Source: Vibrio bathopelagicus (lineage in GTDB: Bacteria > Pseudomonadota > Gammaproteobacteria > Enterobacterales > Vibrionaceae). Taken from it: a stretch of 64,000 nucleotides of DNA. The translations under genes were made by a program, and so were the position numbers. Below, piece by piece: positions 56,325 through 64,000 of the stretch (positions within the stretch are counted from its first letter, which is position 1; every line of letters starts with the position of its first letter). The notes under the pieces were generated by a model. The model was not told the origin of the DNA. It worked only from the letters and a program-made list of their open reading frames with translations, and did not search any database. Location of the stretch: NCBI RefSeq assembly GCF_014879975.1, contig NZ_CP062500.1:1736001-1800000 (forward strand). The letters run 5' to 3'.

Positions 56325-58214
56325 ATGAGTAATTCACCGGAACCTCAGTATCGTTCTATGTCTCTTTCAATACGCAGCAAGTTTATTCTAATCAACCTCA
56401 CCCTATTTGTTTCTGTTTTTATCTATGCCATCTATGAGCAGTTTAGCTTAGATAAGCTAGAGTCCTTGGAACGTGCTGCGACTGAAAACCTTAGAAGCTC
56501 AGTCGATCTATTAACGTTGAGACGGCATGAGAAAGATTTTTTATCACGTCACGATCAAAAATACGCAGAACGCTTCGACAAAACGGCTAACACCTTGAAT
56601 CAACGACTGGTTACTTTGAACCAAACCTTAGCCTCACTCGAGCTTGATCTGTCAGATCAAATGACAAGGATCTCTGATACGCTGAACCAATATCAAAAGC
56701 AGTTTCATCAGATTGTTGGACAAGTGAATGATATCGAACGCAAAACCATGCCTCTCGGTTTTGTTACCGCACTGGACGGTGAAAGAACCGCGTTAAAATC
56801 CGCTATCGAAGCCGAGTCAAGTTTAACGCTTGAGCTTGCGCTGTTAGAGCTGATTGAAAAAGACTTCCATTATCTCGCTCATACCAATGATCAAACTAAT
56901 GTAGCATTAGCCACAGCACTTAAAGAATTTGAACCCTATTCCCAGACGTCTATTGCTACAGAGCAAGCTTATTCGAACTACAAAACCGCTGTAGAAACTC
57001 TGCTACTTGCCAATACAAGACTAGGGTTGTCAGCCGAGCTTGGTCTTCGAGGCGCGCTACGTAGCAATGTTCATCAAACGGAACAAGCCATTGACGAGGT
57101 ACAAAGTGAGATAAGCCAAGCGATTACAGCGGCAAGTACACACACCAAAAATATGCTGCATCTTTTTGGCGCAGCTATCGTCGCCCTGCTTTCTCTGTTG
57201 TTAGTATTCATTGGTCGCAACATACTCGGGCGTATTAAGGCCATTAATGTGATGATGGAATCAATTGCTCATGGAGATGGTGACCTAACTGTTCGTATGA
57301 ACGCAAAAGGCAACGACGAGCTCGCGCAACTTGCTCACTCGTTCGATACCTTCATCAACAAGCTGCACGGCAACATAAAAGAGCTGTCGAGTGTCATGAC
57401 GGTGCTGACAGACAGCTCATGCAGCTCTGAAGAAGCGGCAATCAAAAGTATGAGTAATGCTGAAAAGCAGAAGCAACAATCTGAATCAGTAGCAACGGCA
57501 GTTAATGAATTGGTGATGACAAGTAATGAAGTGACGGCAAACATCGAAAACGCAGCGTTAAACGCTGAAAAAATCAAAGACAATGCACATCAGGCGTTGC
57601 AAGAAACCCACGCAACCAATGACAGCATTAATGTGCTAGCTGAGAACATTGCAGAATCTCAAAACCTAATTGTTCAGCTCGAAGACCAGAGTCGCGAAAT
57701 CAATCAAGTTGTTACTACGATTCAAGGTATAGCGGAACAAACTAACCTACTCGCGCTAAATGCGGCTATAGAAGCTGCGCGTGCTGGTGACCATGGTCGT
57801 GGGTTTGCAGTCGTGGCGTCTGAAGTGAGAGAGCTTTCGCTAATGACCAACGATTCAACCCATCAAATTGAATCGACCATTCATGGCCTAACGTCGGGAA
57901 TAGCAAAAACAGTCGCTAAGATGTCAGTAAGCTTAGAACAAACAGGGTTAGTCAAACACCAAACCAAAGACGTGGTGAATGCGATTGAAGGAATACACTT
58001 TCAAGTCGGGGAAATGTTCGACTTGAACAGCCAGATTGCCACGGCGTCTGAAGAGCAATCCATGGTATCTGCGGAGATTGACCGCAACATCACCGATATC
58101 GCGCACCTAGCGAGTGATACTCATACTGTGGTGTCAGGGTCTGTTCGTTGCAGCGAGCAAGTATCAAACGTGAGTGTGAAGCTAGAGAAGATAGTGGCGC
58201 AGTTTAAGTATTGA
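56325..58214 (+). CDS. Methyl-accepting chemotaxis protein, HBM-type sensor
   Basis: 629 residues. TM1 (about 17-40), a long helical periplasmic domain (about 41-275) with LLTLRRHEKDFLSRHDQKYAERF, the pattern of helical bimodular (HBM) sensor domains, TM2 (about 278-300), HAMP, and a cytoplasmic signalling hairpin with EQTNLLALNAAIEAARAGDHGRGFAVVA. HBM receptors of this type bind small acids or polyamines; the ligand here is unknown. No CheR/CheB-binding pentapeptide at the C-terminus. Confidence 0.9.
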   Translation: MSNSPEPQYRSMSLSIRSKFILINLTLFVSVFIYAIYEQFSLDKLESLERAATENLRSSVDLLTLRRHEKDFLSRHDQKYAERFDKTANTLNQRLVTLNQTLASLELDLSDQMTRISDTLNQYQKQFHQIVGQVNDIERKTMPLGFVTALDGERTALKSAIEAESSLTLELALLELIEKDFHYLAHTNDQTNVALATALKEFEPYSQTSIATEQAYSNYKTAVETLLLANTRLGLSAELGLRGALRSNVHQTEQAIDEVQSEISQAITAASTHTKNMLHLFGAAIVALLSLLLVFIGRNILGRIKAINVMMESIAHGDGDLTVRMNAKGNDELAQLAHSFDTFINKLHGNIKELSSVMTVLTDSSCSSEEAAIKSMSNAEKQKQQSESVATAVNELVMTSNEVTANIENAALNAEKIKDNAHQALQETHATNDSINVLAENIAESQNLIVQLEDQSREINQVVTTIQGIAEQTNLLALNAAIEAARAGDHGRGFAVVASEVRELSLMTNDSTHQIESTIHGLTSGIAKTVAKMSVSLEQTGLVKHQTKDVVNAIEGIHFQVGEMFDLNSQIATASEEQSMVSAEIDRNITDIAHLASDTHTVVSGSVRCSEQVSNVSVKLEKIVAQFKY

Positions 58215-58296
58215 TTAGCAATGAGTAGTTGAGATCAACTACTCGACTTATTTGATATTAAAACGATGATGTGAAAAAACCGATATAAAGATAAAC

Positions 58297-58336
58297 AAAA
58301 GGCCTCTATCTTAATCATAAAGATAGAGGCCTTTTT
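58297..58336. terminator. Bidirectional terminator between chemoreceptor and ybiT
   Basis: AAAAGGCCTCTATCTT and AAGATAGAGGCCTTTTT pair around a short loop and serve both convergent genes. Confidence 0.92.
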
Positions 58337-58386
58337 AATCAGGGATACGCACTAACGTTGTATTACGTATTCATGTTTAATGCGTA

Positions 58387-59970
58387 CTAAGCGCGTGCTT
58401 TCAAGAACTCTGCGTAAGTACCGCGGAAGTCGTTGATCTTGCCGTCTTTGATTTCAAGAACACGAGTCGCTAGAGAGTCTACGAATACGCGGTCATGAGA
58501 TACGAAGAACAATGTGCCTTTGTAGTTCTCAAGAGCCAAGTTAAGCGCTTCGATAGATTCCATATCCATGTGGTTCGTTGGTTCATCCATTAGAAGGATG
58601 TTTGGCTTGTGCATCATGATCTTGCCAAGAAGCATACGACCTTGCTCACCACCAGAGATAACCTTTACAGATTTCTTGATGTCGTCTTGGCCAAATAGCA
58701 TACGACCAAGGAAGCCGCGAACAACTTGCTCGTCTTCGCCTTCTTGACGCCATTGGCTCATCCAATCAAACAGGTTCATGTCTTTTTCAAAATCATGTGC
58801 GTGATCTTGAGCGTAGTAACCGATGTTTGAGTTTTCAGACCATTTGTACTCACCTTCGCGCGCTTCTAGAGCACCCGCTAGTGTGTTAAGTAGCGTTGTT
58901 TTACCTACGCCATTCTCACCGATGATAGCAACACGCTCACCAACTTCGAAAATTGCATCGAACTTGTTGTATAGGTCTTCTTCAAAACCTTGAGCCAAGT
59001 TTTCAACCACAAGTGCGTTACGGAATAGTTCTTTAGACTGTTCGAAACGGATAAATGGGTTTTGACGGCTAGACGCTTTAACTTCGTCTAGTTGAATCTT
59101 GTCGATCTGTTTAGCTCGAGACGTTGCTTGCTTCGCTTTAGATGCGTTAGCAGAGAAACGAGAAACGAACGTTTGAAGTTCAGCAATTTGTGCTTTCTTC
59201 TTCGCGTTATCAGAAAGTAGACGTTCACGAGCTTGCGTCGCTGCTGTCATGTACTCATCGTAGTTACCAGGGAACAGACGAAGTGCACCGTAATCAAGGT
59301 CAGCCATGTGTGTACAAACTGAGTTTAGGAAGTGACGGTCATGCGAAATGATGATCATTGTGCAGTTACGTTGGTTAAGCGTATCTTCCAACCACTTAAT
59401 TGTATCCATATCCAGGTTGTTCGTTGGTTCGTCAAGAAGCATGATGTGCGGGTCTGCAAACAGTACTTGAGACAATAGAACACGAAGTTTCCAACCCGGT
59501 GCTACTTCGCTCATTAGACCGAAGTGCAGTGATTCTTCAATACCTACAGCAAGAAGAAGCTCACCCGCTTTCGCTTCTGCCATGTAACCGTCCATTTCAG
59601 CGAACTGAACTTCAAGATCAGCTACTTTCATGCCGTCTTCTTCGCTCATTTCAGGCAAAGAGTAAATGCGGTCACGCTCTTGCTTAATAGCCCAAAGCTC
59701 TTTGTGACCCATGATAACCGTGTCGATTACCGTGAATTCTTCGTAAGCAAATTGGTCTTGGTTTAGTTTAGCTACGCGCTCGTTTGGATCGTAGCTTACG
59801 TTACCAGCACTTGGTTCAAGTTCACCTGATAGGATCTTCATGAACGTCGATTTACCACAGCCATTCGCGCCGATTAAACCGTAACGGTTACCTTCGCCGA
59901 ACTTAACTGAAATATTTTCGAAAAGTGGCTTAGCGCCGAATTGTTGAGTGATATTTGCTGTGGAGATCAA
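58387..59970 (-). CDS. ybiT: ABC-F ATPase YbiT
   Basis: 527 residues from a TTG start at 59970 ([17 protein letters not shown]), with AAAGG upstream; a reading from 60045 adds an unrelated lysine-rich tail. Two ABC domains (GANGCGKST, then GENGVGKTT; signatures [12 protein letters not shown] and [13 protein letters not shown]; Walker [12 protein letters not shown] and [15 protein letters not shown]) are joined by a charged linker, with no membrane domain. ABC-F proteins act on ribosomes; the exact job of YbiT is not settled. Confidence 0.9.
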   Translation of the reverse strand: MISTANITQQFGAKPLFENISVKFGEGNRYGLIGANGCGKSTFMKILSGELEPSAGNVSYDPNERVAKLNQDQFAYEEFTVIDTVIMGHKELWAIKQERDRIYSLPEMSEEDGMKVADLEVQFAEMDGYMAEAKAGELLLAVGIEESLHFGLMSEVAPGWKLRVLLSQVLFADPHIMLLDEPTNNLDMDTIKWLEDTLNQRNCTMIIISHDRHFLNSVCTHMADLDYGALRLFPGNYDEYMTAATQARERLLSDNAKKKAQIAELQTFVSRFSANASKAKQATSRAKQIDKIQLDEVKASSRQNPFIRFEQSKELFRNALVVENLAQGFEEDLYNKFDAIFEVGERVAIIGENGVGKTTLLNTLAGALEAREGEYKWSENSNIGYYAQDHAHDFEKDMNLFDWMSQWRQEGEDEQVVRGFLGRMLFGQDDIKKSVKVISGGEQGRMLLGKIMMHKPNILLMDEPTNHMDMESIEALNLALENYKGTLFFVSHDRVFVDSLATRVLEIKDGKINDFRGTYAEFLKARA

Positions 59971-60372
59971 TGCCTTTACCTTTTTAATGTGAAAAACGCC
60001 GCAACGGTACTTCTTCGGGGCTTTAACTTCAAGTATTGATTGCAATTACAGGCCATTAAGTGAGTGATAACCTAGCCAAATCATAATTTGAGCTGACTCA
60101 CACTTTTGATTTTCTCTTTCTGTTCATAAAAACGCCACAATAAGTAAAATACAAAATAGCGAACAACCGCCGATAATGGGGTTTATATAACAGCTTAAAT
60201 CCTGCCGCCAATTGAATATATCGCACGGCGCATCGTTACAACCTAACCTACTTTCAGCCTGTTTATTTACGGTACTGGCTGATGCTCAAATACTAGCCCA
60301 AACCCTGACAATTTCATGACAAAGACAAGAGAAACAGGAATAAAGTACTCGCCCCCGAGAAAGGGTTAGATT
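59971..60372. other. Intergenic region between ybiT and the channel operon
   Basis: No gene or RNA structure recognised. It is the divergent upstream region for ybiT and the next operon. Confidence 0.4.
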
Positions 60373-60401
60373 TCACAAAGCACCATTATCTAACTATAGT
60401 A
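60373..60401 (+). promoter_or_regulatory. Sigma70-type promoter of the ATPase-like/mscS operon
   Basis: TTCACA and TATAGT, each one mismatch from consensus, are separated by exactly 17 bases. The start codon lies 30 bases after the -10 box. Confidence 0.65.
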
Positions 60402-60431
60402 ATCCTAACCTCATAATTCTAAGAGACTTTT

Positions 60432-62777
60432 ATGCGTTCACTATCGCGCTTCTTATTGTTCACTTTAGCCATGCTCTCTTGGCCTAGTCATGCCAACTTG
60501 GAATATGACTTGCAGTCACGCCCTCAGGTGTCCGACATTGCCCAAGATCTGGATCAACGCATCAATGCACTCCCCGACCCTCTGTTTATGGAGGCGGCAG
60601 ATAAACGTAAGGTCAATGTTTTATTGGCTGAAGTGCTTCGAGTCCAAAACCAACAAATCGCAACCTTTGATCAACAGCTTCTGGATTATAGAAAAAACAG
60701 TGATGCGGATTTGTGGTTTGACGTTGAATCGAGCTACGTAACATTAAACAGTTTAAATGTGAGTAAGCAGCACTTACTTGAGCAGACCACTGCCGCAAAC
60801 AGAGAGCGTCTAACGGGTTTTGGCCCTTATGGTGTAACGCAGTTTAAGCAAGAGTGGCGACTGACTAAGCTCAATGTCGAGTATTTGGTGTATTTTCAAA
60901 CTCGTAGTTTCAAAGCGTTGATCACTGACATCTTCATTTCGCCGGTGCCCGTTATTTGGGCTTCTTTGAAAGTGCTGTTTATTTACTTTGCTTTAGTGTG
61001 GTGGTTATCAAACAGCACGCGCCTGATCGAATTGTTCCGAGTTAACTTTTTGGAAGCTAAACAAAATCCTCCTTTCTTGGTGCGTTTGATTTGGTACGTG
61101 AGCCGTGCCCATCGCGCGATAGCGTGGTTAATCGCGATTACTATTTCATTGCGCATTCTCTCAAGCATCCCGAGCTTACAACATCTGATTTTCCTAGAGA
61201 TCTTTACGTGGTGGATTCTTGGTGGCTCGATAGCCATTAGCTTTATTCTGGAATTTGCGTTCCGTATTAGCCGAACTTCAAACAAAGAAGTCATTGCGCT
61301 GCGACTTTCAACGATTCGCCGTTATGTATGGAGTTTTATCGTTGCGGGTGTAATCCTTCAGATTTCAATTCGTACACTAGGAAAAGGCACGATTTACAGC
61401 TGGATCTACAGTGCGCTGTTCTTCTGGTTTGTTCTTGTGACTATCTCAGTATTGAGGCTATGGCGTGCGAAGGTGTTTGATGCGTTACATCATATTTCAG
61501 ATCGCCCTGTGTGGGTTAATTGGGCGGTTAATCGCCAAGAGACCTTTATTCTCAATATTCTGGCAACCGCAATTGGTGTTGTGTGGCTAACGGTGTACAC
61601 CTTCCAACATCGAATCATGGCGTTACTATCTGGTTATACCCTATTTAGCCAAGCGCTGGCTTACCTGTTCAGAATTGAAGTCGCGAAACAGTCCGACCTT
61701 GATAAAAATCAGCAGAATCTTGTAAGAATCAAAGGCGCCCAAACCTTTGAATACGTGCTGCCAGGTTCTATTGATAGTACTTTGATTGACTACGCGGGCG
61801 ATGAAGTGAAACAACTCAATCGCTATCTGATGTCTGACAGCCCAGCGATTTGTATTGTGTCTGGTGAACGTGGTGTGGGCTCTACAACGCTGCTCTACAC
61901 TTTGCTACATAAAGTCACCAACGCAGAGCCAATCTACGTTAGCTGCCCTTATGCCGGTTACAAAGAGCTTCTTTGCCACTTGGCTGTAAGTATCGGGCTA
62001 GAAGAAGAAGCGACAGAAATTCAGATTCTGGCTCACTTACGTAAAAGCGAAACCACTTATCTGATCGCGATCGACAACGCGCAACGACTTGTTAAACCTA
62101 TGGTGGGCGGTCTATCGGATTTGATTCGCTTAACCAACTTACTGCGCCGATCTAAAAAGAATCACCGTGTGGTAATGTCGATTGCTAAATCAAGTTGGCG
62201 ATTTGTGGATAGAGCTCGTGGCGAGCGTCTGCTGTTTGATTTCGTGTGTTTCTTACCTCGTTGGACTGAGAAGCAAATCGGTGAACTACTGACAAGCCGC
62301 ATCAATACCGAGTTAGAAAAGCCGTTGTCGTTTGATGGATTGGTGGTTCCTAAACAATGGGATCAAGATGAGATGACAGAAGAAGAACGTGCGCGCCAAG
62401 GCTTCTATCGAATTCTATGGCATTACTCTGATGGTAACCCAACAGTGGCTCTGCGCTTCTTCCGTTTATCTCTTAATAGAAACAAAGACACCGACCAAGC
62501 TGTTGTTAGGCTTTTCCATGTGCCTGAAGCGCAAGAGTTAGAGAATATGCCTAAACCCATGTTGGCCGTGCTTCGCTCGATTGTTCAGCTCGAGATAGCC
62601 TCTCCTGAAGTTTTGTCTGACTGTACTCAGCTGAGTATTGCGGAGATTACGGGGATTCTGCGTTACTTCGAAAGTCGAGGTTACATTGGTTGGAGTGAAG
62701 AGAAGGCAAAGATTTCTGATCACTGGTTCCGCCACATTACGAACGTTCTCGACCGTCAACATCTCTTGGTGAAGTAA
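60432..62777 (+). CDS. Large membrane protein with degenerate P-loop domain, paired with MscS
   Basis: 781 residues. Signal peptide (cleaved near SHANLEY), a helical periplasmic region (about 22-165), six or so membrane helices (about 175-420), then a cytoplasmic AAA/STAND-like domain and a C-terminal winged-helix-like end. The Walker A position reads GERGVGST (478-485) with Ser where Lys is invariant; the Walker B position reads LIAIDNAQ with Asn549 where Glu is usual. It may bind nucleotide without hydrolysis, or not at all. I do not recognise a named family. The mscS start follows the stop after one base, so the product probably works with the channel. Confidence 0.7.
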   Translation: MRSLSRFLLFTLAMLSWPSHANLEYDLQSRPQVSDIAQDLDQRINALPDPLFMEAADKRKVNVLLAEVLRVQNQQIATFDQQLLDYRKNSDADLWFDVESSYVTLNSLNVSKQHLLEQTTAANRERLTGFGPYGVTQFKQEWRLTKLNVEYLVYFQTRSFKALITDIFISPVPVIWASLKVLFIYFALVWWLSNSTRLIELFRVNFLEAKQNPPFLVRLIWYVSRAHRAIAWLIAITISLRILSSIPSLQHLIFLEIFTWWILGGSIAISFILEFAFRISRTSNKEVIALRLSTIRRYVWSFIVAGVILQISIRTLGKGTIYSWIYSALFFWFVLVTISVLRLWRAKVFDALHHISDRPVWVNWAVNRQETFILNILATAIGVVWLTVYTFQHRIMALLSGYTLFSQALAYLFRIEVAKQSDLDKNQQNLVRIKGAQTFEYVLPGSIDSTLIDYAGDEVKQLNRYLMSDSPAICIVSGERGVGSTTLLYTLLHKVTNAEPIYVSCPYAGYKELLCHLAVSIGLEEEATEIQILAHLRKSETTYLIAIDNAQRLVKPMVGGLSDLIRLTNLLRRSKKNHRVVMSIAKSSWRFVDRARGERLLFDFVCFLPRWTEKQIGELLTSRINTELEKPLSFDGLVVPKQWDQDEMTEEERARQGFYRILWHYSDGNPTVALRFFRLSLNRNKDTDQAVVRLFHVPEAQELENMPKPMLAVLRSIVQLEIASPEVLSDCTQLSIAEITGILRYFESRGYIGWSEEKAKISDHWFRHITNVLDRQHLLVK

Positions 62778-62778
62778 A

Positions 62779-63666
62779 ATGAAGAAATTATTTGTCCTAT
62801 TATTTGTTGGCTTAACGACTTCTGTGAGTTTTCCGACCTTCGCGACGGAAGAGTTGGCCAATGTAGAAAACATCTCGAAGATTGCGAGCTTAGTACGATG
62901 GAGTGGCGTATTTTTCTCCGCTATCGTCATTGCCGCAATGTGGTTGCTGCTTAAGTTCATCAATTCAATGGTAACCAGTTTCGGTAGTCAATTCGTCCAA
63001 TATCGAATGCTGCTGCAAAAGCTTCAGTCGTTTATGCAGTTCTTCATCTATGTGAGTACGGGCCTGATCGTGTTTATGATGAGTTTCCGTATCAACGACC
63101 AAATACTGGCTCTGATTGGCGGTACCCTCGCCGTATCTGTTGGCTTTGCGCTTAAAGACTTGGCGGCTTCTTTCATCGCGGGTATCACCGTGATGATCGA
63201 TAGACCTTTCCAAGTTGGTGACCGCGTCACGTTCGAAGGTAACTACGGCGACATTATCACTATCGGTTTACGTTCAGTGCGTATGAGAACGCTGAACGAT
63301 GACATCATTACCATCCCGAACAACAAGTTCTTAAATGAAGTGACGACGAGCGGTAACTATGGTGCATTGGATATGCAGGTCGTGATCCCGTTTTACGTAG
63401 GAATGGATGAAGACATCACCCTAGCCCGTGACTTGATTCAAGAAGCCGCTTCTTCAAGCCGTTACATCCATTTGCCGAAGCCAGTTACTGTTCTGGTTAA
63501 ACAAACCATTACCGACAACTATCTAGCAATACAACTTACCTGTAAGGCTTATGTGGTCGATACGGCGTATGAGAAATTGTTTGAAACTGATATTACCCTT
63601 CGAGTGATGAAAGAGTTTAAGAAACACAACATCAACCCACCGAAGATTTCAGTGACGGCACATTAA
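62779..63666 (+). CDS. MscS-family mechanosensitive channel
   Basis: 295 residues with a signal-like first helix (MKKLFVLLFVGLTTSVSFPTFA), two further helices, and the pore helix and beta domain of MscS (LALIGGTLAVSVGFALKDLAASFIAGITVMIDRPFQVGDRV, then NYGDIITIGLRSVRMRTLNDDIITIPNN). The channel releases solutes on membrane tension. Tight coupling to the upstream protein suggests a regulated rather than free-standing channel. Confidence 0.88.
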   Translation: MKKLFVLLFVGLTTSVSFPTFATEELANVENISKIASLVRWSGVFFSAIVIAAMWLLLKFINSMVTSFGSQFVQYRMLLQKLQSFMQFFIYVSTGLIVFMMSFRINDQILALIGGTLAVSVGFALKDLAASFIAGITVMIDRPFQVGDRVTFEGNYGDIITIGLRSVRMRTLNDDIITIPNNKFLNEVTTSGNYGALDMQVVIPFYVGMDEDITLARDLIQEAASSSRYIHLPKPVTVLVKQTITDNYLAIQLTCKAYVVDTAYEKLFETDITLRVMKEFKKHNINPPKISVTAH

Positions 63667-63670
63667 CAAG

Positions 63671-63717
63671 ATTGCTAGCTCTCCTATTGTTGGGTTATAA
63701 ATAGGAGAGCTGGCAAT
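63671..63717. terminator. Hairpin after mscS
   Basis: A long imperfect stem (ATTGCTAGCTCTCCTAT with ATAGGAGAGCTGGCAAT) around a 13-base loop. There is no T run, so it may protect the mRNA end instead of terminating. Confidence 0.55.
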
Positions 63718-63734
63718 CCAGTCATCTACAAACG

Positions 63735-63776
63735 AAAACACCTCCGAACCTATCTCAAGTACGGAGGTGTTTTTTT
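63735..63776. terminator. Bidirectional terminator
   Basis: AAAACACCTCCG and CGGAGGTGTTTT pair, with a T run on the right and an A run on the left. It serves mscS and the convergent chemoreceptor. Confidence 0.88.
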
Positions 63777-63822
63777 ATGAGCTATGGGCGTATATTTTGC
63801 TCGGCAAAAACCTAGGTTGGGC

Positions 63823-64000
63823 TTAAACCTTAAAGTACTTCAACTGATCAGTAAGGTGCTCTGTGGTGTTGGCCATTTTCTGGCTGTCTTCTGCCAGTGA
63901 CTGCGAAGCTTGCAGTACTTCGTTAGCCGCCAGGTGAATCCCAGTGACACTTTCACTCATTTCGGTTGCTACCGTGCTCTGTTGCTCCGAGGCTGCTGCA
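63823..64000 (-). CDS. Methyl-accepting chemotaxis protein, C-terminal end (partial)
   Basis: The last 58 residues of a chemoreceptor read leftward, from ASEQQSTVATEMSESVTGIH to the end LTDQLKYFKV. The SEQQS context and the helical heptads match the end of the MCP signalling domain. The rest lies beyond the window. Confidence 0.85.
   Translation of the reverse strand, partial: AAASEQQSTVATEMSESVTGIHLAANEVLQASQSLAEDSQKMANTTEHLTDQLKYFKV

Noticed and set aside
58387..60045. ABC-F protein with a 25-residue N-terminal extension
   Set aside because: The extension is lysine-rich and unlike YbiT; a TTG with a ribosome site at 59970 restores the family N-terminus.

Overview
The window looks like chromosome 1 of a marine Vibrio, probably of the Splendidus clade (inference from protein content, AT-rich codon use and gene order; no marker gene here fixes the species). 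The right-hand 51 kb is an ordinary, densely packed chromosomal region whose order (vpsS-vpsV next to dif, then cbb3 oxidase, fnr, uspE, ttcA, potABCDD) matches what I remember of the dif-proximal region of V. cholerae chromosome 1. No rRNA, tRNA or CRISPR array was recognised.

Bases 1-12,953 are a mobile-element array ending exactly at the chromosome dimer resolution site dif (12926-12953; arms AGTGCGTATTA and TTATGTTAAAT around TGTATA). Four head-to-tail copies of a 3.11-kb satellite-phage-like element (466-3579, 3580-6693, 6694-9808, 9809-12925) follow the right end of a related fifth element (1-465). Each copy has a Xer attachment region that can fold as a CTX-phage-type single-strand hairpin, a divergent XRE repressor, a Rep_trans replication initiator, a protein with three helix-turn-helix repeats, and a small ribbon-helix-helix protein lying between two dif-like sites. 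There are no coat, assembly or secretion genes, so the element is best read as an integrative element exploiting Xer (IMEX) that needs a helper. Nearly all differences between copies are homopolymer-length changes, and the rep reading frame can be restored by lengthening such runs, so most of the apparent breakage is probably sequencing error in an unpolishable repeat.

From 13.1 to 26 kb lie a hybrid histidine kinase with its FIST-domain partner (VpsS/VpsV-NosP, nitric-oxide and quorum signalling), the cbb3 oxidase structural genes ccoNOQP, their assembly genes ccoH, ccoI, ccoS, a SafE-like membrane protein, fnr with an FNR box in its own promoter, and uspE. From 26 to 38.5 kb come ttcA, a DUF2987 protein, a membrane protein overlapping bax, the spermidine/putrescine importer potABC with two binding proteins, a membrane GGDEF protein, cobB, and amt behind a sigma54-type promoter.

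From 38.8 to 49 kb is a formate dehydrogenase locus: structural genes fdhABC with a TAT-leader protein, a TorD-type chaperone, a polyferredoxin, DUF3306 and DUF3305 proteins, and divergent fdhD. From 49.4 to 53 kb is a five-gene overlapping operon that looks like a copper-buffering RiPP (bufferin/oxazolin) pathway: secreted MBL-fold protein, Cys-containing precursor peptide, MNIO (DUF692) enzyme, DUF2063 partner and DoxX membrane protein. It is followed by the copper-free cytochrome bd oxidase cydABX, a chemoreceptor, the ABC-F protein ybiT, and a two-gene unit pairing an MscS channel with a large membrane protein whose nucleotide-binding motifs look degenerate. The window ends inside another chemoreceptor.
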